Source of the DNA: Cupriavidus basilensis OR16
GTDB lineage: Bacteria > Pseudomonadota > Gammaproteobacteria > Burkholderiales > Burkholderiaceae
Assembly: GCF_000243095.1 (NCBI RefSeq)
Contig: NZ_AHJE01000098.1
Span: 1-64,000, forward strand
Direction: 5' to 3'
Length of the DNA stretch: 64,000 nucleotides
The notes beneath the pieces were generated by a model. The model made no database searches, had not been told where the DNA came from, and saw nothing but the letters and a program-made list of their open reading frames with translations. Both the position numbers and the translations under genes were made by a program. Positions 43,083 to 51,439 of the stretch are shown here, piece after piece (position 1 is the stretch's first letter; each line of letters opens with the position of its first letter).

Positions 43083-44525
43083 ATGGAATCCGCCCCCCTC
43101 TACCGCCAGCTTGCCCAGCACTACCTTCACGCCATCGAAACCGGCGTACTGAAGCCGGGGGACCGCGTGCCTTCCGTGCGCACGCTCATGGAGTTGCACG
43201 GCGTGAGCCTGTCGACCGCCTTGCAGGCCTGCCGGCAGATGGAAAGCGATGGCTTGCTTGAGGCCAGGCCGCGCTCGGGCTATTTCGTGCTGCACCGCCG
43301 GCACAAGCCGCTGGCACCGATCGAAGAACCCGCCGCCACACTGCCCGACCCCGCGCAATACGTGGGCATCCACGAGCGCATCTCCGCCATCACCGCGCGC
43401 GGGCACCAGCAACCGGTCGCCGTGAATTTTGCCGGCGCTTGCGGCGCGCCCGCGCTGTATCCGGCGCAAGACCTGCGCAATGCGGCGGCACGCGCGCTGC
43501 GCCTTCACCCGCAGCTGTTTGGCAGCGCGGCCGACACCGGCGGGCATCCAGCCTTTCGCGCCGTGCTGGCGCGGCACGCGCTGCTGTCGCGCGTCACGAT
43601 AGCGCCGGACGACATCCTGGTGACCCATGGCTGCACCGAAGCGCTCAACCTCGCGCTGCGCGCGGTGGCACAGCCAGGTGACGTGATTGCCGTGGAGTCG
43701 CCCACCTACTACGGCCTGCTGCAAATCCTCGAAAGCCTGGGCATGCGGGCGCTGGAAATTCCCAGCAGCCCGCAGACCGGCATCTCGCTGGACGCGCTGG
43801 AGCTGGCGGCGCAGACCTACGACAACATCCGCGCCGTGGTGGTGGTGCCGAACCTGCAGAATCCGCTGGGCAGCATCATGCCGGACGCCAACAAGGCGCA
43901 ACTGGTGGCCTGGTGCGAGGCGCGCGCGATTGCGCTGATCGAGGACGACTGCTTCTCCGCGCTGGCCGACAGCGACGCCCCGCTGCCCGCGCTCAAGGCC
44001 TGGGACCGCAGCGGTGGCGTGATCCATTGCGCCTCGCTGCACAAGATCCTGGCGCCCGGCATGCGGCTGGGCTGGATCGCCGCGGGCAAGTGGCAGGCAC
44101 GCGTGGAAATGCTCAAGTACAGCCAGTCGCGGCCCAACGAGTTGCTGGCGCAGATGGCAGCGGCCGAGTTCATGGGCTCCGGCGCGTTCGAGCGGCACCT
44201 GCGGCGCCTGCGTGAGCAATTGCGCAGCCAGCGCGCGCAGGTGGCGCAAGCCATCGCCGCCGAGTTCCCCGCGGGCACGCGCGCCTCCAACCCGAACGGC
44301 GGGCTGCACCTGTGGGTGGAGCTGCCCGGCTCGGTCCCGTCCGAGGCCGTGTTCGACCAGGCCATGGCGGCCGGCATCCGGGTGGTGCCGGGGGTGATGT
44401 TCTCCAACTCCAACCGCTTCGACCATTTCCTGCGGCTCAATTGCGGCACGCCGTTCACGCCAGAGATCGAGCGCGCGTTGCGCACGCTCGCCGCGGTGGT
44501 GGCGCGCCTGGCGGACAAGCCCTAG
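43083..44525 (+). CDS. MocR-type regulator (GntR winged helix fused to aminotransferase-like domain)
   Basis: A ~480-residue regulator. An N-terminal GntR winged helix (LYRQLAQHYLHAIETGVLKPGDRVPSVRTLMELHGVSLSTALQACRQMESDGLL) joins a fold-type I aminotransferase-like domain with GCTEALNLALRAVAQPGDVIAVESPTYYG, VVPNLQNPLG, and the PLP Lys in CASLHKILAPGMRLGWI. Members bind PLP as effector and usually control a divergent gene. I place the start at 43083 because operator-like repeats cover 42995-43048; an alternative ATG at 43005 lies inside them. Confidence 0.88.
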   Translation: MESAPLYRQLAQHYLHAIETGVLKPGDRVPSVRTLMELHGVSLSTALQACRQMESDGLLEARPRSGYFVLHRRHKPLAPIEEPAATLPDPAQYVGIHERISAITARGHQQPVAVNFAGACGAPALYPAQDLRNAAARALRLHPQLFGSAADTGGHPAFRAVLARHALLSRVTIAPDDILVTHGCTEALNLALRAVAQPGDVIAVESPTYYGLLQILESLGMRALEIPSSPQTGISLDALELAAQTYDNIRAVVVVPNLQNPLGSIMPDANKAQLVAWCEARAIALIEDDCFSALADSDAPLPALKAWDRSGGVIHCASLHKILAPGMRLGWIAAGKWQARVEMLKYSQSRPNELLAQMAAAEFMGSGAFERHLRRLREQLRSQRAQVAQAIAAEFPAGTRASNPNGGLHLWVELPGSVPSEAVFDQAMAAGIRVVPGVMFSNSNRFDHFLRLNCGTPFTPEIERALRTLAAVVARLADKP

Positions 44526-44699
44526 CGGCCGGGGATGGATGGCTGGACACGGGCATGCGGCGCCACTTCCGTCGCCTCGCGCCGCCATTCGTCCCTTGCA
44601 TCGCGCCGTTCATCGCAGCGCGCTAGGCGGCGGCCGAGCGCACCGTCATCCTTGCCAACATTGCCGAAACCGGCAGGCCGCGCTCACAAGGAGAACAAG

Positions 44700-45101
44700 A
44701 TGACGCACACCTCCCTCCCGCTCGCCACCGAGACCGTGGGTTCCGCCCCGCGCCTTTGCACCGCCCGCCGCGCCGACCCGGCGCATCGCCTGGCACGCGC
44801 CGACGCCAGGGCCGGCCAGGACATCAAAGACAGCGCCACGCGCACGGAGCATGACCAGGGACAAAGCAGGCCCACCCGGCTTGCCGATACCATCGGCCGG
44901 GTTCCTGTCCAGACCTTGACCGAGATGACTCATGCCAACTCCGCTGCCAGCGGCAAGCTCCACGAACTGCGCACCCTGGCCTCGCACCTGACCGCCGGCT
45001 CGCTGTTGCAGGCGGCCACGCTGCAATTGATTGCCGAGCAAGAGAACACGCAGCACCGCTACGCCCCCGCGCGCATCGCCGAGCTCTCGCGCCAGGGCTA
45101 A
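44700..45101 (+). CDS. Hypothetical protein
   Basis: A 133-residue protein with an excellent ribosome site (AAGGAG, 8 bases before ATG 44700). The first ~75 residues are polar and probably disordered; the C-terminal part (SGKLHELRTLASHLTAGSLLQAATLQLIAEQENTQHRYA) is likely helical. No signal peptide or known domain is recognised. It stands between the MocR regulator and the diguanylate cyclase. Confidence 0.55.
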   Translation: MTHTSLPLATETVGSAPRLCTARRADPAHRLARADARAGQDIKDSATRTEHDQGQSRPTRLADTIGRVPVQTLTEMTHANSAASGKLHELRTLASHLTAGSLLQAATLQLIAEQENTQHRYAPARIAELSRQG

Positions 45102-45293
45102 GGCCCGGGCGGGCGCCCGGTGTGGATTTTTACGCCACACACGCCCCATTTCCTCCCCTGCTGCCCTATGCTATCGCTCGTAGCGAGCATGGCGGCCGCC
45201 CCGGCGCATTCGAGGCGGCACAAAGCCAGCCGAGCCACACGCGTGCCAGCCAGCCCTGGCCCGCGCTTATCGGGATAGGGAGAAACTGCATTG

Positions 45294-46769
45294 ATGGAAA
45301 CGACCGACACGTCGCGGATCGACAACGAATACAAGACCTTGTTCCAGCTGGCGCCGGTCTCGCTGTGGCTGGAAGACTTCAGCGCCGTGCGCGAACACTT
45401 CCAGGTCCTGCGCGCGCAGGGCGTGACCGACCTGCGCAGCCACCTGCGCGCCAACCCGGAAGAAGTCGCGCATTGCTCGGCACGGATCCGCGTGCTGGAC
45501 GTGAACCAGCGCACGCTGGACCTCTTCCGCGCCGCCGACCTCACCGACCTCGTCAATAACCTGGACACCGTCTTTCGCGACGATATGTTCGACCAGCACG
45601 TCGAGGAGCTCGCCCAGCTGTGGGACGGCGGATCGCGCTTTTCAAGCCAGACCGTCAACTACACGCTGGAAGGCAAGCGGCTGGACATCCGCCTGGATGC
45701 CACCGTCATGCCCGGGCATGAGGCGACCTGGGAACGCGTGCTGCTGTCGATCGAGGACATCACCGCGCGCGTGGCCACCGAGCGCGAGCTGCGCCGCAGC
45801 GAGCAATACGCGCTGGGCCTGTTCGAGCATTCGCCGGTCTCGCTGTGGGTCGAGGACTTCAGCGCGGTCAAGGTGCTGCTCGATGAAGTCCGCGGCGCGG
45901 GCATCTCGGATTTCCGCACCTTCCTCAACGTGCACCCGGATTTCATTTCGCGCTGCATGCAGGAAATCCGCGTGCTCGACGTCAACCAGCAAACCCTGCT
46001 GATGTTCAGCGCGTCGACCAAGGCGGAGTTGCTCTCGCGCCTGGGCGACGTGTTCCGCGACAATATGCGCATCCAGTTCGCCGAGCAGTTGATCGACCTC
46101 TGGAACGAGAAGCTCTGGCAGCAGCGCGAAGTCATCAATTACGCGCTGGATGGCCGGGCCGTGGACGTGTTCATGCAGTGGTCGGTGTTTCCGGGCCGCG
46201 AGGCGGAATGGGACCAGGTGCTGGTGTCGCTGACCGACATCACCGCGCGCAAGAAGGCCGAGGCCTATGTCGAATTCCTCGGCAAGCACGACGTGCTGAC
46301 CAAGCTCTACAACCGCGCCTACTACGAAGACGAGCTCGCGCGGCTGGGCCGCAAGGGCCCGTGGCCGGTCAGCGTGATCGCGGTCGACCTGAACGGCCTG
46401 AAGCAGGTCAACGACCAGCTCGGCCACGGCGACGGCGACGCCCTGCTGCGCCGCACCGGCGAGGCGCTGAAGAAGGCCGTGGGCGACCAGGTCTGCGTGG
46501 CGCGGGTCGGGGGCGACGAGTTCATGGTGCTGCTGCCGGCGCGCGACGAGCGCAGCGTGGCCACGGTGGTCGAGCAGATCCACCAGGTGGTAGAGCTCAA
46601 CAACCAGTTCTATCCAGGCACCGCGCTCAGCCTGTCGATCGGAACGGCAAGCTGCAGTGCCGGCGATCGCCTCAGCGACGCCGTCAAGCTGGCCGACGCC
46701 CGCATGTACCAGGCCAAGCGCGCCCACTACGAGGCGCTCGACGACGAGCGCGAACGGCGGCGCCGATAG
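45294..46769 (+). CDS. Diguanylate cyclase with two PAS domains
   Basis: A 491-residue soluble c-di-GMP synthase. Two related PAS modules (about residues 8-165 and 170-325), each beginning LFQ/LFEHxPVSLWxEDFSAV and ending in a PAC-like DITAR segment, are followed by a GGDEF domain (about 335-480). The active motif GGDEF is at 406-410 (ARVGGDEFMVLL). The position of the inhibitory RxxD site is KAVGD, so product inhibition through a canonical I-site is not expected. No membrane helices are present. The duplicated PAS units arose by internal duplication. ATG at 45294 follows AGGGAGA. Confidence 0.93.
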   Translation: METTDTSRIDNEYKTLFQLAPVSLWLEDFSAVREHFQVLRAQGVTDLRSHLRANPEEVAHCSARIRVLDVNQRTLDLFRAADLTDLVNNLDTVFRDDMFDQHVEELAQLWDGGSRFSSQTVNYTLEGKRLDIRLDATVMPGHEATWERVLLSIEDITARVATERELRRSEQYALGLFEHSPVSLWVEDFSAVKVLLDEVRGAGISDFRTFLNVHPDFISRCMQEIRVLDVNQQTLLMFSASTKAELLSRLGDVFRDNMRIQFAEQLIDLWNEKLWQQREVINYALDGRAVDVFMQWSVFPGREAEWDQVLVSLTDITARKKAEAYVEFLGKHDVLTKLYNRAYYEDELARLGRKGPWPVSVIAVDLNGLKQVNDQLGHGDGDALLRRTGEALKKAVGDQVCVARVGGDEFMVLLPARDERSVATVVEQIHQVVELNNQFYPGTALSLSIGTASCSAGDRLSDAVKLADARMYQAKRAHYEALDDERERRRR

Positions 46770-46783
46770 CCAGTCGCCGCAGT

Positions 46784-46816
46784 GAAAAAAAGGGCCGGAT
46801 CATCCGGCCCTTTCTT
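46784..46816 (+). terminator. Terminator of the diguanylate cyclase gene
   Basis: GGGCCGGAT/ATCCGGCCC hairpin (46792-46810) with an A-run before and TTTCTTCTT after. It can also stop transcription of the convergent hydroxylase gene. Confidence 0.85.
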
Positions 46817-46858
46817 CTTGCGCGCGTGGCAGCGTAAAAGCGTGATGGCGCTAGCGCG

Positions 46859-47586
46859 TTACAGGTACACGATCAGTGCCACGCCGGCGGCGATCAGGCC
46901 GAACTTGACCACGTAGTACGCCGGCCGGCTCCAGGCCTTGAAACGCCGGCGATACTGGCCGCCGATCCAGACAATGCGGAACAGGCGGTTGATCATGCCG
47001 GTCTGGTCGGACTCTTCGTTGGGCGAGCTCGCCGCGGTCATGACCTTGCGGCCCAGCCAGCGGTTGATCTTGCCAGCCCAGCCGAAGCGCATCGGACGCT
47101 CGATGTCGCAGAACAGGATCAGCCGGTTGCTGTCGCTCTTGTTCTCCGCCCAGTGCAGGTAGGTCTCGTCGAACACCACGCCCTCGCCATCGCGCCAGCT
47201 ATGGCGCTCGCCGTCAACCTCGATAAAGCAGCGGTCGTCGTTGGGCGTGGCCAGACCCAGGTGGTAACGCAGCGAGCCCGCGAACGGATCGCGGTGCGGG
47301 TTCAGCTTGCCGCCGGGCGGCAGTTCGGCGAACATCGCCGCCTTCACGCTCGGCAGCCCGCGGAGCAGCTCCACCGTGCGCGGGCACAGGACCTCGGCCG
47401 AGGGATGGCGGGCTTCGTCTAGGGCGTGCGCGGCACGCCGGAAAATACGTACATGAAGCAGTTGACCGGGGCCACCAGGGCCGAATGGTCGAGCAACTGA
47501 CGCCAGATGCGCAGCCTCACCTTGCCGCGGAAATGCACGTACAGGATTGCTCCCAGGTACGCCGCGACGATTATCCACTTGATCAC
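46859..47586 (-). pseudogene. lpxO: LpxO-like aspartyl/asparaginyl beta-hydroxylase, internally deleted
   Basis: Translation from GTG 47586 (AGGGAGG upstream) gives a membrane-anchored N-terminus, VIKWIIVAAYLGAILYVHFRGKVRLRIWRQLLDHSALV then FSGVPRTP, and stops at 47419. In another frame the gene resumes with DEARHPSAEVLCPRTVELL, AMFAELPPGGKLNPHRDPFAGSLRYHLGL (iron ligand motif HRD) and a C-terminal membrane helix (VKFGLIAAGVALIVYL). A family member would have about 50 more residues at this junction. The intact enzyme 2-hydroxylates lipid A acyl chains. A few bases plus ~50 codons seem lost. Confidence 0.78.
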
Positions 47587-47789
47587 CCGAAATCCTCCCT
47601 ATCAGCAGTACCGCGCGCGGTTGCATACGCGGGCAACGCGACGGTGTCGGGGGCGAAAACCCGTAGTGTATCGAAATGGGAGGCGGCCTGCTGGATGAGA
47701 ATGATGCTCCACACGCCAATCCGTCGCATCGGATCGGCGGTGAAAGTGGCCTGAGCCGCCGAAGGGGGCGGGGCAGCGGCGGGTCCGGC

Positions 47790-48101
47790 TCAGGGCGCGC
47801 CGCGGGACTGACGGGCGATGCGCTCGATCAGCGCGTTGGCGTCATCCGGCAAACCCTGCAGCGTGAGCAGGCGCGCGTTGAGCACCATGTTCTCCAGCAC
47901 CAGCTTCGCCGTGGAGGCCCACATGGTCGCCAGCAACGCGTCCACCGGCATGCCGGCCGTCTCCATCGCGCTCGAGCGCTGCGCCACCAGGCGGCACACC
48001 AAAGCGCGCAGCGTGGCGTCGTCGAAGGGCAGGTCGGCATAGTCGATCGGATCCTCCTTCTCGACTTCCACCATCAGTTGCAGCAGCATGTCTTCGGTCA
48101 T
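47790..48101 (-). CDS. Hypothetical protein
   Basis: A 103-residue, largely helical, acidic protein beginning MTEDMLLQLMVEVEKEDPIDYADLPFDD. The stretch LRALVCRLVAQRSSAMETAGMP and the C-terminal LVLENMVLNARLLTLQG suggest a small all-alpha fold. ATG at 48101 has GGGAG upstream. No family recognised. The 250-bp gap to the next gene holds an imperfect dyad (TTGCGT..TCAATGCG / CGCATTGACGCAA, 48162-48224). Confidence 0.55.
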   Translation of the reverse strand: MTEDMLLQLMVEVEKEDPIDYADLPFDDATLRALVCRLVAQRSSAMETAGMPVDALLATMWASTAKLVLENMVLNARLLTLQGLPDDANALIERIARQSRGAP

Positions 48102-48350
48102 CGGCAAGCTCCCAGGGAGGCTTCACAGGTCGGATGTTCCTGTCAATGACGCTAATCCTCGGCCCTTGCGTTGTCAATGCGGTGGCCGATCGGCACTAGC
48201 GCATTGACGCAATGGCAACAAGCACCGTGGCCCCCGTGTTTGGGACATCCGATGACTCAGGGTAAGCGATAGACAGGTCCCATCAATCGGCACTGAACAA
48301 AGCGTGTAAGCTCCGGTCTGATCCTTACTACCAACCAAACACCAGAGTTC

Positions 48351-48653
48351 ATGACCGAGCGTTTGTTGTCAGCCATGCGTCAATACGCATGGTTCGGTGG
48401 TGTCAAGCACCACGTGGTCCAAGGTGTCGAAGCACTGGCCACCTTGCTCAAATCTCCCGCAGTCGCAGCCCGCGCAGTGGCTGCCATCGTTGCAGAAACC
48501 GAACAGGGCGTGCAGGTGTGGGTGTCCTACTTCGGCAAGCCGATGGATCCGCATACGCAATACGTGTTCTGGCCGATGCAGCGGGTGCTCAAGCCTGCGC
48601 GACGACGCGTGGCCATGGTCCCGTTACCGCCGCAGCGCCGGGATCGCCGTTAG
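48351..48653 (+). CDS. Hypothetical protein
   Basis: A 100-residue protein from ATG 48351 with no strong ribosome site. The central region (GVKHHVVQGVEALATLLKSPAVAARAVAAIVAE, then GVQVWVSYFGKPMDPHTQYVFWPMQ) looks like a folded small domain; the last ~20 residues are Arg/Pro rich. No family recognised. The composition is plausible for a real gene but support is moderate. Confidence 0.45.
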   Translation: MTERLLSAMRQYAWFGGVKHHVVQGVEALATLLKSPAVAARAVAAIVAETEQGVQVWVSYFGKPMDPHTQYVFWPMQRVLKPARRRVAMVPLPPQRRDRR

Positions 48654-48791
48654 CCTCGGCGGCCCTGTTGCATAGGGAATCGCGAATGGCTGGCCGATGC
48701 CGGCGATTCGCGAGTATCAAGCTCAAGCTTCAGCATCTACCTTCCCGCCTCACCCCCCTCCCCCCGCTCTCATCATTCCCCACGGCGCCGC

Positions 48792-49475
48792 TCAGGCGTC
48801 GGCCCAGCGCCGCAGCAGATTGTGATAAACGCCGGTGAGCCCCACCACGGCGGCGTCCTTATGCCCCAGGGCCTGGGCGACGCGCTGGATCTGCGTATCG
48901 AGCTCGAACAGCGCCGAGCGCTGGCCTTCGTCGCGCACCATGCTTTGAATCCAGAAGAATGACGACACCCGCGCGCCGCGCGTGACCGGGCTGACGTGGT
49001 GCAGGCTGGTGGCCGGGTACAGCACCATGTGCCCCGCTGGCAGCTTCACGCGTTGCTGCCCGTAGGTATCCTCCACCACCAGTTCGCCGCCGTCGTAGTC
49101 TTCCGGTTCCGTCAGGAACAACGTTGCCGAGAGGTCGCTGCGCACGCGGAAGTTGGTGCCGCGCAAATGGCGGATCGCGTTGTCGATATGGTTGTCGAAC
49201 GCGTGCCCGCCCTCGTAGCGGTTGAACAAGGGCGGATAGACCTTGAGCGGCAGCGCGGCAGAAATAAACAGCGGATTGGCCCCCAGCGCATCCTGGATCA
49301 GCTCGCCTGCCTGGCGCGCTACCGGCGAGCCTTCAGGCAGTTGCAGGTTGCGCTTGGCCAGTGCCGACTGATGCCCGGAAGTGGCGTTGCCGTCGGTCCA
49401 TTCTGCCGCGTCCATCCAGGCGCGGCATTGGGCAACCTGCGCCTTTGTCAGCACATCGGGGATCTGCAGCATCAT
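48792..49475 (-). CDS. piuC: Fe(II)/2-oxoglutarate-dependent PKHD-type hydroxylase (PiuC/YbiX)
   Basis: A 227-residue dioxygenase of the PKHD family. Iron ligands are His and Asp in AFDNHIDNAIRH (about residues 96-107) and a second His in SLHHVSPVTRG; the 2-oxoglutarate-binding Arg follows (RGARVSSFFW). N-terminal MLQIPDVLTKAQVAQCR and the C-terminal GVYHNLLRRWAD are typical for PiuC. These enzymes are usually next to TonB receptors and are iron-repressed. A Fur box lies 95 bp upstream. No receptor gene is adjacent here. Confidence 0.9.
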   Translation of the reverse strand: MMLQIPDVLTKAQVAQCRAWMDAAEWTDGNATSGHQSALAKRNLQLPEGSPVARQAGELIQDALGANPLFISAALPLKVYPPLFNRYEGGHAFDNHIDNAIRHLRGTNFRVRSDLSATLFLTEPEDYDGGELVVEDTYGQQRVKLPAGHMVLYPATSLHHVSPVTRGARVSSFFWIQSMVRDEGQRSALFELDTQIQRVAQALGHKDAAVVGLTGVYHNLLRRWADA

Positions 49476-49569
49476 GATTTCGATTACCTCGGCAAGACAG
49501 TTGGCCCGGGGGGCCTTGCCGTGCCCCAGGCGAGCGCCGATTGTAAGAGAAAGCCCTTAAACATACAAA

Positions 49570-49584
49570 TGGGAATCATTATCA
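49570..49584 (-). promoter_or_regulatory. Fur box upstream of piuC
   Basis: Minus-strand TGATAATGATTCCCA matches the 7-1-7 Fur motif TGATAATNATTATCA at 12 of 14 positions. It lies in a short A/T-rich stretch upstream of the hydroxylase, indicating iron-dependent repression. Confidence 0.7.
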
Positions 49585-49725
49585 GTATCCGCGCACATTA
49601 ATCTGACGCAAGTCGCACGCGCGAGAGCCGCCCTTTACTGCCATGTAGGCCTTGTGCCGACATGCGCCGGGCATGCGGCCTACTACAATGGATTGCACCC
49701 AGCCCACATTGCCAAGGAGACGGAA

Positions 49726-50013
49726 ATGCCCGAACCGGTACACGACGAAGCGTTGGTCAACCTCTACCTTGAGCAGATTTCCGCCCTGTCGATCAGCGCC
49801 TTCGATGGCGCGGACGTCAACGAGGAACTCGGACAGGTAGTGCGCGAGGCCGTCGATCAGTGCGGCGCAAGCAAGACCGCTCCGGAGGGTAATAACCTGA
49901 GCGTGCTGATCGAGCGCTTGACGGCCCGGTCCGAGGCAGCGGCGCGCGAAGGCCAGCCGCAGGTGCAGGACACGTTCTCGCGCGCGGCAGATCTGGCCCG
50001 GGCGCCCGTCTGA
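49726..50013 (+). CDS. Hypothetical acidic protein
   Basis: A 95-residue protein with a strong ribosome site (AAGGAGAC) before ATG 49726. It is acidic and helical (LVNLYLEQISALSISAFDGADVNEELGQVVREAVDQCG). No signal peptide, no recognised family. Single gene between the Fur-linked hydroxylase and the Tyr/Gly-rich lipoprotein. Confidence 0.55.
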   Translation: MPEPVHDEALVNLYLEQISALSISAFDGADVNEELGQVVREAVDQCGASKTAPEGNNLSVLIERLTARSEAAAREGQPQVQDTFSRAADLARAPV

Positions 50014-50136
50014 ATCCCTGGCCGGCGCGGTGCGTGTGCGCGCCCGCGCGGCAGTGAACCTCTTTGCGGATCACAATCTCTAATTGCTATCGCCCGGCGC
50101 CCGCCGGGCGCGATCCGTTGCCGAACCAGAAGCTCC

Positions 50137-50595
50137 ATGCACCGCGCCTTGCTCCGCTTGTTGTTCACCGTGTCAGTGCTATGCGTCGGCGCGTGCGCGG
50201 GCTTCCCTTCCTACGGCCCCTACGACCCCTACGACAATTACAACAGCTACAACCCCTACGATCCGTACGGGTTCTACGATGGCAGCGCAGTTTATCCCCC
50301 GGGTACTTACGGCTACGGGTATGGCTACGACTACCCCCTGCCCTACTATGGCGGGTTCTACGGCCCCGCCTTCATCTACGGTTACGGTGGCGGCGGTCGT
50401 TACGGCGGCTATCGCACCTTTGGCTACTATCGCGGGCCCGGCTACCACGCGGGCTGGCCGCGATACTACGGCGGCTATCACTACCATTCCGGCATGGCGC
50501 ACGGCTACTACCATGGCGGCAGCTGGGGCGGCACGGGATCGCGAGGTGGGCGCAGCGGGGGTGGACGCGGTGGAGGCGGCCGCGGACGGCACTGA
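50137..50595 (+). CDS. Tyr/Gly-rich lipoprotein
   Basis: A 152-residue protein with a signal peptide ending in lipobox CVGAC (Cys about residue 20). Almost the whole mature part is Tyr, Gly, Pro and Asp in loose repeats such as YDPYDNYN and GYGYGYDYP, then a Gly/Arg tail (GGRSGGGRGGGGRGRH). The composition suggests an extended, sticky, surface-exposed or periplasmic chain attached to a membrane by lipid. Function unknown. The open shadow frames on both strands are composition artefacts. Confidence 0.65.
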   Translation: MHRALLRLLFTVSVLCVGACAGFPSYGPYDPYDNYNSYNPYDPYGFYDGSAVYPPGTYGYGYGYDYPLPYYGGFYGPAFIYGYGGGGRYGGYRTFGYYRGPGYHAGWPRYYGGYHYHSGMAHGYYHGGSWGGTGSRGGRSGGGRGGGGRGRH

Positions 50596-50724
50596 TCGGC
50601 GCAAGTCAACGGCGCACGCAATGCGCGCTGGCCCGGCGCAACGCTCGGGTTTCGTATCTTTTGGAATTTGCAGAACTTGGCCAGAACGGCCGGAGACTTG
50701 GTTCGGAAGACCAGAAAAGGTCTT

Positions 50725-50800
50725 TGGTTGCGGGGGCAGGACTTGAACCTGCGACCTTCGGGTTATGAGCCCGACGAGCTGCCAACTGCTCCACCCCGCG
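50725..50800 (-). tRNA. Initiator tRNA-fMet (CAT)
   Basis: A 76-nt cloverleaf on the minus strand with acceptor CGCGGGG / CCCCGCA, anticodon loop CTCATAA, T-loop TTCAAGT and encoded CCA. The C1-A72 mismatch and the GGG/CCC pairs of the anticodon stem (CGGGCTCATAACCCG) mark it as the initiator. Confidence 0.95.
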
Positions 50801-50813
50801 TCCGAGAGGCCGG

Positions 50814-50842
50814 ATTATGGTGGATCCGGCCTCGCAATGCAA
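50814..50842 (-). promoter_or_regulatory. Promoter of tRNA-fMet
   Basis: Minus-strand -35 TTGCAT (50842-50837), 17-bp spacer, -10 CATAAT (50819-50814), ending 13 bp before the tRNA 5' end. A GGCCGGAT/ATCCGGCC dyad overlaps the spacer. Confidence 0.65.
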
Positions 50843-51048
50843 TGGCTTTGTGACGCCATCGTGAAAAACCCGCCATTCCGTGTGCGCATGATCTCGATGA
50901 CGATTGCCCATTTCCCACTGGGCAGGGACTGAACCTCATAGCGGATCTTCTAGCCGTTGAACGCCAACATGCGGTACCTCCTTGCTCTTGGCGTGTACGT
51001 ACTATTGTGCACTTCCGCCTTTTCCGCGCGGCAGAGGCGGCACGCCCG

Positions 51049-51330
51049 CTAGTCCGTCACCGGCCCCACAAGCTTGTCCACAAGCCGATAGGCGGCGGCG
51101 AAGGCCGCGACTTCGGCCGCGTGCCGGGTAGCAAACTGCGCCCCGTCGCCCGACAAGCGCTCGACGTCGCCCGCATCGGACGGATCCGCCCCCTCCTGGC
51201 AGACGCGCACCTCGTAGCCCCACTGGGCAACCTTGCCCAACGCCGAGATGCCGGCGTCGCCCGGCTTCGATACCAGGACATAGACGTCCATGCCCCGGTA
51301 CGCCTCTACCCGCCAGTCCGCGCTGCTCAT
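51049..51330 (-). CDS. Hypothetical protein
   Basis: A 93-residue soluble protein from ATG 51330 with AAGGGGG upstream. Segments DWRVEAYRGMDVYVLVSKP, WGYEVRVCQEGAD and AAEVAAFAAAYRLVDKLVG suggest a small alpha/beta fold. No family recognised. It lies between the tRNA-fMet region and the DUF1266 gene. Confidence 0.55.
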   Translation of the reverse strand: MSSADWRVEAYRGMDVYVLVSKPGDAGISALGKVAQWGYEVRVCQEGADPSDAGDVERLSGDGAQFATRHAAEVAAFAAAYRLVDKLVGPVTD

Positions 51331-51439
51331 TGAGTACCCCCCTTGGTTCTTGCCGCGTGCATGACGCATCGAGCCCGTAGCCCTGGGCTCTCTCAACCAG
51401 CCTAGGCCGCCGGCCTCGGCCCCGCAAGACGGCACGCGC

